DNA of 64,000 nt. Origin: Clarkia xantiana subsp. parviflora. Its lineage: Eukaryota > Streptophyta > Magnoliopsida > Myrtales > Onagraceae. Made by a program: the position numbers and the translations under genes. Below the pieces are notes generated by a model. The model searched no databases and was not told where the DNA came from. It worked only from the letters and a program-made list of their open reading frames with translations. Shown here one piece after another: positions 35,501 to 44,390 of the stretch; the stretch's first letter is position 1; each line of letters begins with the position of its first letter. The stretch covers positions 22,155,756 to 22,219,755 of the forward strand of contig JAPTYO010000009.1 of assembly GCA_036873135.1 (NCBI GenBank), written 5' to 3'.

Positions 35501-36062
35501 TGTAAGCATATGGTGATGGGCGCCGTAAATGGAAGCCCATTATATGTATATGTTACCTAAGTTAATTGGGTACATGTCACTTTAGGACATTGGGCCAGAC
35601 CCAAATCCCAATTGACATGAGATGCCCAAAATTGGGAGTAAAGTGGACTTTTTTCCACTTTACTCCTCCTATATATATGGGGAGTTAGGAGTTTTATTAG
35701 GGTTAATCACAATTCCCTTTAAGTGATGTTTTGAGAGAAAACCCTTCCCCCAAGAACACCATACATCGGCCGAACCATCCACCTCACCAAGGGTGTGCAA
35801 ATTTTCCTTCGAGCAAACACTCCAGAGATCTGTCCCTTGCCAAGAATCGATCAGAGGCTTTAGTGTGAAGAATATACCACGTAGGGCTTCCTTCACAAAA
35901 ACCTCTGCGGGTGCCGACCGGAGGATCGTGAACTCCCTCCTGCAAAGATCTTGGGACTACGGACTACTGTTGGGGTATGTGCGAATCTTCCGCTGCGTAA
36001 TTTCGATTACTAGCATGTACCGTGATTTAGTTTTCGTAGTGATTACTCCCCATAATCTAACA
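35501..36062 (+). repeat. E2 3' LTR
   Basis: A 562-bp LTR from tgtaagcatatgg to ccataatctaaca, with TATA-like ctatatatatgg near 35669. It is the inverted counterpart of the E1 LTR at 25763-26362. It is directly followed by E3 leader sequence, so the E2 target duplication would start cacgc. Confidence 0.8.
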
Positions 36063-37024
36063 CACGCGTCATGCGTCTAATGTTCCGAGGAACTCATGCT
36101 AGCATTCATATAATTCTACTTTCTAAGTAAACTATAACATGCTGCTTCATCCTCAACATTCAAGCATACGTGTCATACATGAAACTTCCACATCATACAC
36201 GCATATTTGGCGACTGGCTTTTACTTTTAAAACATTTTAAAAATATCAGGGGCTGACTTGCAATTCATGCTTACAATTAATCATGCGTGTTTCTAGACAT
36301 GAATCCTAGGCAATCACAACCATCACAACATGTATGTCCTATTGCGCAAACCATATATTTAACCAGGGCTCCGCCCCCAACATCCAGCTAGCTTGACAGA
36401 GTCAAGACAACAGTTCTAATAAATATATGCGATAAAGAATTGCAGTTCAGCCCTCTAACTAATCCAATCCCGAAATCATGCATTTCCGAGATCCATCCCC
36501 ATAATCGAAACAAGGCATTAAGGTTTGATAAAAAAACGTGAAATTTTAAACATTCGAGCACTGTGTAGACTAATTAAAGTTCAAAAACACTTGGATTTTA
36601 AAACTTGACCATCCCATTTTATTAATTGACTTGAATTCGATTTTGAAAATCCGGTTCGGTTCAGTCAATTTTGAATTAATCTGGTTTGGTCCGATTCAGA
36701 AAAAATCGGTTCGGTCCGGTTTTTGTATAAATCTGGTTCGGTCCAAACCGGTTCAATAAAATAGGAGTTCGGCTCGGTTCAACATCAATACTGGTTCGGT
36801 TAGGTTCACTTAGTTAATCCGATTCGACCCAACCCGGCTAGGTCGAACCAATTAAGAAAACCCAGTTTGGTTTTAGCCTATCCGGTTTAGCAAATTGGAC
36901 CGGCCCAATAATCACATAGTGTTGGGTCGAAGTAATCTTGTGGGATAAATAGAGTTAAAAGTCCACTAAAAACTTAACTTAGCCTCCAAGAATTATTAAC
37001 TATATAAAATAATTTCCAATATTG

Positions 37025-37065
<41 letters not shown>

Positions 37066-37128
37066 CGGCACATACGATAAACATATATATATTTATTGCC
37101 AAGATTCTATCTATAAGCCAAAATCAAT

Positions 37129-37172
<44 letters not shown>

Positions 37173-37545
37173 AATTTCGGCACACCTATATATATATATA
37201 TTTTATTTATTGTCAATATCTTTAAGAGTGAAAAAAATATACTGACAATATATTTTCTTAATCTTTCAGGTAACTAAATTTATCAATAATATCTTAATCC
37301 CTATAAATTAGCTAGATATATTGATAGTTATATATTTATATATATTTAATGTGAACTTATCCATATATATCCAAATATAGATATATTGTTACCTTTAATA
37401 AAAAAAATTAAAATGTGGTAAACAACAACCCTAGTAATTTCGGTCGAAATACACATTACTTGGGGCCTAAGAGATTAAAATTTTACCTTGTTAATTTACC
37501 TAGGGTTCGGCCGAAACACATAATTGGAAATAAGTGGAGATAATA
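36063..37545 (-). mobile_element. Element E3: leader remnant of a third family member
   Basis: It runs in the same orientation as the E1 leader (24060-25500). It starts at cacgcgtcatgcg, the counterpart of 24061-24075, and includes the ggttcggtcc block (36640-36900) and AT tracts (37025-37170). Similarity fades after about 37545. No LTR or coding part remains. It is read as the target into which E2 inserted. Confidence 0.65.
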
Positions 37546-38753
37546 ACATTTTTTTCCAATCAATCTATTTTCTGCCAGCTACTTATTTTCTCCCCCCTAA
37601 TGTTGGAAAAGTTGTTCATCAATGACAATCATCAACTCTTGCTTTAAAATATATCTCATTCATTGCTCCCAATAAATTGTTTATATCAAACATATTTTTC
37701 CCAACATTCCAGACATATCTTTGTGCGTTGCGGTGGAGCAATTCAAACACATATCGCACATCTTAAAATTTATATGAGAAATTTTCTCTTGACCAAAAGT
37801 CGGTTGTAATTGGGAGAACTGTGATTTAATATTGACTTGATATGCAAGTATATCGCATCTTTCATAATAGCATGCATTTGTATTCAGTTTGCTCTCATTA
37901 GTAGCAGTTTAGCTATTTGATTGGAGGCTCTTTGTAACTTTAGGCTAAACTTGTAAATTTGGACATATAGTTGTCTGATTCTTGTTGTAAATATCAACTT
38001 TCAATATCATCATCATTCTTTATTGCATAATCTGGAAATTGCAAATTCATAACGCACATGTGACCATATTGTAGATGCATCTTTTAAAATAATATATCGG
38101 TACACATGGCAGGTGAACGGGCCCATATTCACCTTTATAATTTCCACAAACAATGGGATTTTATCCCGAACTTAGTTGATGATGACCCCATAATGATTTT
38201 TCCTTGAGAGCAAGCATTGTAATGATTTATGGAGAATCCTCAAGTTCTCCAAATAATGTCTTGCGCATCGTAATTGAATCGGAATGGTCTGTAACCGGTC
38301 ACCCCAAATATTGCATTATATGGGTAAAACTTCTGGTTTACCTCTATGTATCAGTAAACTTCTGGTTTAACTGATATGTATATCTTTCATATTTCCGTAA
38401 TAGATATGTCATGTATCTCTTGTAACATAATCCGCATATTATTTTATTCATCTTAATCATAATGATGTTTGCGGAATAATCACTTCTGTATAATAATAAT
38501 ATATGAATAAAGTATATGAAACATATAAATAACAATAAGATAAAATGCATAAAGTGTAAGCGTAAAATATAAATTCATATAAATATTTGTAATTCATGAT
38601 CTTCAGGATCATTTATTTGTAGCTCAAAATATTTTAGAATCTTCCTGATTCTTATTCGTAACTCAAGATCTTTAAAGATCTTTTGTTCATAACTCAAAAT
38701 ATCTTAGGATCTTCAGATCCTATTTTCATCATTCTAGATCATTCTTTCGAAAT
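37546..38753 (-). mobile_element. Element J, left part: unidentified old retroelement sequence
   Basis: No gene. At 38580-38753 degenerate tandem segments with ggatcttcaggatc and cataactcaaaat motifs appear. The same motifs resume at 49065-49340, beyond element H, so H sits inside this sequence. The 68-codon frame at 38344-38550 is AT-rich and unsupported. Confidence 0.4.
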
Positions 38754-39603
38754 TGATGGATATACGCCCAATTTGAACCCGTTGACTTCCGAACCGTTGT
38801 ATTTTTATCATCCCATTATTGATTGCAAATCGAAACTTCAACCCGAACACTTCGCGAGAACATCAACGGCTCGGACGAGGCCGAAGCGCCCGTCCGGCCG
38901 AGGCAAACTCACCTAGGTGAGGTTGGGTGGCCACACCCGACCTCCCCTAGGGGAGATCGGGTCAGCCAACCCGATCTCCCCTAGGGGAGATCGGGTGGAC
39001 CAACCCGATCTCATCTAGGAGAGATCGGGTCGGCCAACCCGATCTCTCCTAGGAGGGATGGGGTTGGCCAACCCCATCCTCCCTAGGAGGGGTTGGGTGC
39101 CCTCACCCAACCCCTACCCTTGGGGGTCGGATTTCCCTTCCCCCCAAGGGCCCCGACACCACTTGTGGACTCCCATACTCGGTTTACTCCGCCTACCTTC
39201 TTCGTATCCTAAAGTCTTAATTATGCGTTTAAAGGTTAATTAACTGTGTTTTAGGGTTAACGATGTCATTAAGCCACCTTAATGACACCGTTGCCTATAA
39301 ATACCCCACCTTCACAATTCATTTGGACATCTTGGCAATTTGGATTATTTTGCTCTGACATCTCTCTAGCTTTATCTCTCTAAAAACGATACTGACTTAG
39401 GCATCGAAGAGGGTTCACCAGGCACCACCCCCCCTCTCTGTGTCTGGTACTGCCCCTTCTGCAGGGCGCAAGGAGAAGAGAAGCGACAGAAGGAAGGACG
39501 CAAACTAAGACAGGACAACCCGAGAATATCAGATCATCTATATCTCCAATGAGGAACGGGATTTGAGCCGATCATCCATTGACCCAGATCTCGGAACCTA
39601 ACA
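38754..39603 (+). repeat. H 5' LTR
   Basis: An 850-bp LTR from tgatggatatacgccc to ggaacctaaca. TATA-like cctataaatacc lies near 39295. A palindromic array is at 38909-39115. Confidence 0.85.
38909..39115. repeat. Palindromic array in H 5' LTR
   Basis: Two kinds of dyad alternate: cctagg-centred (ctcccctaggggag) and gggtnggccaaccc-centred (gatcgggtcggccaacccga). The repeat step is about 34 bases. The 3' LTR copy (48450-48635) lacks one step. F carries shorter versions. Confidence 0.85.
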
Positions 39604-39621
39604 CTTGGCGCCGTCTGCGGG
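39604..39621 (+). promoter_or_regulatory. H primer-binding site
   Basis: cttggcgccgtctgcggg follows the LTR directly. The tggcgcc start and position fit a tRNA-primed site of plant gypsy elements. The same site occurs reversed at 21027-21041 in F. Confidence 0.7.
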
Positions 39622-39654
39622 CTTCGGACAGAAAGCCTGGCTATAACACGAGCA

Positions 39655-42600
39655 ATGACGAACAGCAGGGTGTCTAGGCACCACCGCCCACCAGGGGGCA
39701 ATGGGAGAAGGAGAGAGCCTATACCCCCAGGAAGGCAGCCTAACCCTGGGAAGCAGCCAATGCAACCAGAACCACAAGAAATACCACAGCCTCCTCAACA
39801 GAACAACCAGGAGGGAGGACCCTCACGCCCAGCTGGGGCTGAGTCCTCCACAGCCTCCACACCTCGGGCAAGAAGGCCACAGAGAGAAAGAGAACAACAG
39901 GGAGTGCCGTCCCAGCACACGGCACCCCCTGAGGGGTATTACTATGAGGCGCAACCCCAAAGGTACCCGTATGGGATGCCGGCCCAAAGGGATGGCAACC
40001 GCGCCCACACAACATATGCAAGGCCGGCATACACCCAGGGGACACACACTGAAGCTCATGAAGAGGAACAGATCCCAACAGAAGGGCACCACTCGCACCC
40101 TCGAGCAGGGCAACGAGAGGAGCAAATAAGATATTACCAGGAGCCACCCCTAGAGGAAAGGCAACAATTCGTGCCTCCTAGGCAACAGCAGAACGCAAGG
40201 GCTTACACCCCACTGGGGGAGGAAAGACAAGCAAGACCTCCAAGGAGGCAAGAATTCTATGAAGCACCCCAGCAGGGACACCAAGGATACACCTACAGTC
40301 CGTATCAATACGGACAAGGAATCCCGGCAAGCCCTATCTATAACTACGGAGGCTATCAGATGAATTACACTCCAACACCGATATTGATCACTCCGGAAGA
40401 AATAGAGGCAATGATAACCCGGAAGATGAATGAGTCAAAGAAAACCAGCTTGCATTGTCTAAGTGACAAGACGAACCACCCTTTCACAAGGGAATTGGAG
40501 ATGAACAGGGTGCCAGACTCCCTGCACACAGTGCAAATTGCAAAGTACAACGGCAAGGGAGATCCCTTAGAACATATCCAACAGCATGAGGCCTCTCTAT
40601 TTGGGAGGACCACTGATGAAAGGTACAAGGCACTCTTGTTCCCAAACACCCTATCAGGGGTGGCCTCACACTGGTTCTTCAGCCTACCCTCTGAAAGCAT
40701 CCACTCATGGGAGCAGCTAAAGGCGAAGTTTCTGCAGAGATATCTAGGGGAGAGGAAACTCCTCAAAGGCACAGGCTCCATCGATGATGTGAAACAAGAA
40801 TATGATGAATCTCTGGCCAGTTACTACACTAGGTTCAATCAAAATATCGCAGACATCCAGGGCGACATCACTGAGGGTGAGATAATACGAGCCTTTATCA
40901 GAAACCTGGGCCGCTTCGGGTCCACACTGGCAGAAAAGATGGCCAAGAAGCCAGCAAGCACCTTAGAGGAGCTTGCAGGAAGAGTCAAAACTCATATAGA
41001 CCTGGAGAGGCACAGAGCAAGTAAGAAAGCCAAGATTCAAGCAGCCAAGGAAGACAATGCAAAGCCGAACAAAGGCAAACCACTTCAGGCACCTCAACAC
41101 ACAAGGCAGCAGGAATGGCGTCCGCCCCAGCAAAGAAACCAAATGGGCGAACCACTAAAGCCCAGAGAAATAAATGTCATCAAGTTCGTCCCATTGAACG
41201 CCACTCCAGCTACTGTCCTCAAAGAGATGCGGAACCAGAAGCTCTGGTCACCCCCTGCAAGGTGGAGAGCCCCAATGGTGGGGAATCACAAAGATAGATG
41301 GTGCGACAACCATGAAGCTTACGGGCACGACACGAACGAATGCTTCAGTCTAAAGCTAAGCATCAACAATGCCATCCAAAGAGGAGACCTAAAGCAGTTC
41401 GTGGATCATGGGGGCAACAGCATGCAGCTAGGGCCATCACACAGAGACAAGGGCAAAGGCAAAGTAGACTACAATCCTCCACCCAACAAGAGAGGGACCA
41501 TAAACATGATACACGGGGGAGTAGCATCAGGTGGCCCAACTGCTAATGCAAGGGAGGTTTACGCATCAAAACTGAGTTCAGTGCCGAGGTGGAGGAAAAG
41601 GCCAAGAGAAGGAGAAGAAATGAAGATCGAATTCTCAGAGAAGGACAAGAGCCACATCGTCTTCCCACATGACGATGCTCTAGTTATCACAATAGACATT
41701 GATAATTTTGATGTAAAGAGAATTTTGGTGGATGGGGGCAGCTCAGCTGACCTCCTAAGCTTGAGAGTCCTAGAAGAAATAGGGAAAACCAAGGCAGACA
41801 TCAAACCAGTCAACTTCCCTTTAGTTGGCTTCTCAGGGGCAACAAATTACCCCCTGGGAATGATTACCCTGCCAGTGACCATGGGCCAAGGATGGACACA
41901 GCTGAAGGTGAATATTAACTTCTTGGTGGTTGAAAGCCTGGGAGCCTACAATGGGATCCTAGGAAGGACAACCATAAACCCATATGAAATCGTGCCATCC
42001 ACTGTACACCAGAAGCTGAAGTACATCACTGAGAATGGAGTCGGAGAAGTCCTGGGTGATCAACGCACTGCAAGGCAGTGCTACGTCAACTCCATGAGAC
42101 GTGGATCACACGGGACAGATACAGTGGCAGTGGTCATGGTAGGAGCTGACCAAGATAGAAAGAAGAGGAGAAGAAGACAAGGGCATGGAAAGATGAAGAA
42201 TGGAGTGGTACTCCGCTTGAGCAGGCAATTTTTTCAAACAGTGCCTAAGAGGAGATACAAGAGCAAGGCTGTGAAGGTGACAGCCATACCTTGGCAGCCA
42301 GACACCAAAGAGGGGAAAAGAACAAGGAACTCCATCTTAAGAGGCTTCCGTCACATCGATGATATCAAGCAAATGCCGCGGGAGTCAATATCAAGCTATT
42401 TCCAGAAATTCTCCAGTTATGGTGCCAACATGGACATCACAAGAGGAGAAACCGTCAGAGCATTTATTAGAAACATGCATCCAAACTCATTCGAAGCCTA
42501 TGGGGGGCTCTATGAGATGGTCATGACGAGCACGATGAGGGAGCTCAAGGAAAAGCTAGACAAAGCATTTGCAAAGGAAACGGAGCAGCTGGATGAAGTT

Positions 42601-42900
42601 TTGGAGAAAGGAAGAAAGACTGACACACTGGCAGGAGGTGTAAACTTCACATTCACGCCCCTTACAGTGAGCATAGAAGAAATTTTCCACAAGCACCTCA
42701 AGCAGGAGCTACCCACATGCAGGGAGGAGGGCAAGGCCTTCCTAGGAAGGGATGCACAGGGATGGTGTGAGTACCATGGGACCTGGGGGCATCAAACCAA
42801 CAACTGCATGGTGCTGAAGATAGAAGTGGAGGAAATGATTCACAATGGAGGCCTGAAGGAGTACGTGGCAACAGACAAAGTGACCACCCCATATCCTTAG
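39655..42900 (+). CDS. H gag-protease-gag' polyprotein, intact, no polymerase
   Basis: One uninterrupted 1081-codon frame, starting about 50 bases after the LTR. Residues 1-290: proline/glutamine/arginine-rich, low complexity. About 299-450: Retrotrans_gag capsid-like domain (YNGKGDPLEHIQQHE, SGVASHWFFSLP, RAFIRNLGRFG). About 549-565: a zinc-finger-like WCDNHEAYGHDTNEC. About 690-775: retropepsin (VDGGSSADLLSL, then GILGRTTINPYE, HQKLKYIT). From about 905 a second gag C-terminal half follows: SISSYFQKF, RAFIRNMHPNSFE, and another WCEYHGTWGHQTNNC at about 1036. It then ends in a stop. It would form particles and process them, but it cannot reverse-transcribe. The frame being open over 3.2 kb suggests recent selection or very recent insertion. 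Confidence 0.85.
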   Translation: MTNSRVSRHHRPPGGNGRRREPIPPGRQPNPGKQPMQPEPQEIPQPPQQNNQEGGPSRPAGAESSTASTPRARRPQREREQQGVPSQHTAPPEGYYYEAQPQRYPYGMPAQRDGNRAHTTYARPAYTQGTHTEAHEEEQIPTEGHHSHPRAGQREEQIRYYQEPPLEERQQFVPPRQQQNARAYTPLGEERQARPPRRQEFYEAPQQGHQGYTYSPYQYGQGIPASPIYNYGGYQMNYTPTPILITPEEIEAMITRKMNESKKTSLHCLSDKTNHPFTRELEMNRVPDSLHTVQIAKYNGKGDPLEHIQQHEASLFGRTTDERYKALLFPNTLSGVASHWFFSLPSESIHSWEQLKAKFLQRYLGERKLLKGTGSIDDVKQEYDESLASYYTRFNQNIADIQGDITEGEIIRAFIRNLGRFGSTLAEKMAKKPASTLEELAGRVKTHIDLERHRASKKAKIQAAKEDNAKPNKGKPLQAPQHTRQQEWRPPQQRNQMGEPLKPREINVIKFVPLNATPATVLKEMRNQKLWSPPARWRAPMVGNHKDRWCDNHEAYGHDTNECFSLKLSINNAIQRGDLKQFVDHGGNSMQLGPSHRDKGKGKVDYNPPPNKRGTINMIHGGVASGGPTANAREVYASKLSSVPRWRKRPREGEEMKIEFSEKDKSHIVFPHDDALVITIDIDNFDVKRILVDGGSSADLLSLRVLEEIGKTKADIKPVNFPLVGFSGATNYPLGMITLPVTMGQGWTQLKVNINFLVVESLGAYNGILGRTTINPYEIVPSTVHQKLKYITENGVGEVLGDQRTARQCYVNSMRRGSHGTDTVAVVMVGADQDRKKRRRRQGHGKMKNGVVLRLSRQFFQTVPKRRYKSKAVKVTAIPWQPDTKEGKRTRNSILRGFRHIDDIKQMPRESISSYFQKFSSYGANMDITRGETVRAFIRNMHPNSFEAYGGLYEMVMTSTMRELKEKLDKAFAKETEQLDEVLEKGRKTDTLAGGVNFTFTPLTVSIEEIFHKHLKQELPTCREEGKAFLGRDAQGWCEYHGTWGHQTNNCMVLKIEVEEMIHNGGLKEYVATDKVTTPYP

Positions 42901-43168
42901 TTTCATATCTAGCACTTTACATGTTCAAGCTTTCCAAGTTTTTAAAACAACTTTTGAGAAGGAGAACTCACGAAGTCCCTCCAACTCTACAACTATCTTT
43001 ATTTTCCTCCAAAGGGTGTCTTGACCCACCCAAGGCACCCCACATGTACAGAAAACATGAACACTCTTAAGAGAGTAAGTTTTCCTTCAAAGGCACTTTC
43101 CAATGAATGTGGTGATATAATCATGATGTTATCCTTACACAGATATGACTTCAAGTCAACAACAGTCT
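42901..43168 (+). other. H spacer after gag, no gene
   Basis: Non-coding in both strands as far as I can see. It leads into the first tandem array. Confidence 0.5.
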
Positions 43169-43460
43169 CGACGCCCCCAAGAGCGTATCTTGAGAGTAGT
43201 ATTCATACTACGACCTTCGACGCCCCCAAGAGCGTATCTTGAGAGTAGTATCCATACTGCGACCTTCGACGCCCCCAAGGGCGTATCTTGAGAGTAGTAT
43301 TTACACTACGACCTTCGACGCACCAAGAGCGTATCTTGAGAGTGGTTCCAAAAACTACGAATTTCGACGCCCCCAGGAGCGTATCTTGAGGTAGAAAAAA
43401 CACTACTAGATTCGACGCCCCCAAGAGCGTATATTGAGGTAGATTTCAAACTACCAGCTT
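43169..43460. repeat. H tandem array 1, six units of 48-49 bp
   Basis: The motif cgacgcccccaagagcgtat recurs at 43169, 43218, 43267, 43316, 43365 and 43413, each followed by cttgag and a variable tail. Confidence 0.9.
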
Positions 43461-44010
43461 CGACGCCCACCAGGAGCGTATCTTTGGTCTAACCTGAGCC
43501 CTCCGATAGCCTATCCTGTGAAACGTTAAGCGCCCTCCGAGAGCCTGTCTCGTGAACAGTTTTCGACGCCAACCAGGAGCGTATCTTTGGTCTAACCTGT
43601 GCCCTCCAGGAGCCTATCCTGTGAAACGTTAAGCGCCCTCCGAGAGCCTGTCTCGTGAACAGTTTTCGACGCCAACCAGGAGCGTATCTTTGGTCTAACC
43701 TGTGCCCTCCAGGAGCCTATCCTGTGAAACGTTAAGCGCCCTCCGAGAGCCTGTCTCGTGAACAGTTTTCGACGCCAACCAGGAGCGTATCTTTGGTCTA
43801 ACCTGTGCCCTCCAGGAGCCTATCCTGTGAAACGTTAAGCGCCCTCCGAGAGCCTGTCTCGTGAACAGTTTTCGACGCCAACCAGGAGCGTATCTTTGGT
43901 TTAACCTGCGCCCTCCAGGAGCCTATCCTGTGAAACGATAAGTGCCCTCCGAGAGCCTGTCTCGTGATCAGATTCGACGCCCACCAAGAGCGTATCTTTG
44001 GTCTAACAGT
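43461..44010. repeat. H tandem array 2, five units of 103 bp plus a partial one
   Basis: Units start cgacgccaaccaggagcg (cgacgcccaccaggagcg in the first) at 43461, 43564, 43667, 43770 and 43873, with a partial unit from 43975. Within each, ccctccaggagcctatcctg and ccctccgagagcctgtctcg are related halves. The first 25 bases are related to array 1, so the longer unit probably grew from it. Central units look identical. Confidence 0.9.
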
Positions 44011-44390
44011 ACCATGTATACCATTTAAAGGGTATCAGAAGAGATCATCGCACCATGCTCAGAAGGATCCAATGAGAAAGTAATCTCAAAGTAAAGTTAT
44101 ATGAAGAACACATAATGTTTTTTCTTGATGAAATAGCAGGTATGACATGAAGGAAAACACGAAAGAAGAATAAGTAAAGGAAACACACCAAGAGAAGAGT
44201 CCATAATCAAAGGGATATATACAAAAGCATGAGAAGCACCAATGTAAAGGCAAGCGAACCACGTAGTCAACAACACAATACGGCAAAGGAAAGTAACAAC
44301 AAACACCACCACAATCTCAAAAGACACTCAACCCATTAAAGGGGAGAAGGAGTATAGTTATATATACAAAGATAGCATGATGTAAACACA
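44011..44390. other. H region downstream of the antisense gene
   Basis: No gene. As the 3' flank of the minus-strand gene it may hold its polyadenylation signals; plant signals are too loose to call. Confidence 0.4.

Larger units (their letters stand above)
26363..36062 (+). mobile_element. Element E2: Ty1/copia retrotransposon, 5' LTR missing
   Basis: On the plus strand: leader (26363-28442), a tandemly duplicated 804-bp block (28443-30050), a hAT insertion (30104-31573), decayed pol with recognisable RT and RNase H (33120-34363), a 1.1-kb 3' region, a purine tract and the 3' LTR (35501-36062). The first 430 bases or so of leader and the 5' LTR are absent; the E1 LTR starts there. After its 3' LTR, leader sequence of a third family member (E3) starts directly. 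Confidence 0.7.

Noticed and set aside
37022..37225. 67-codon frame rich in I and Y
   Set aside because: Translation of an (AT)n tract in the E3 leader.
39598..40781. Minus-strand frames of 60-138 codons over the H gag
   Set aside because: Shadows of the 1081-codon plus-strand frame.
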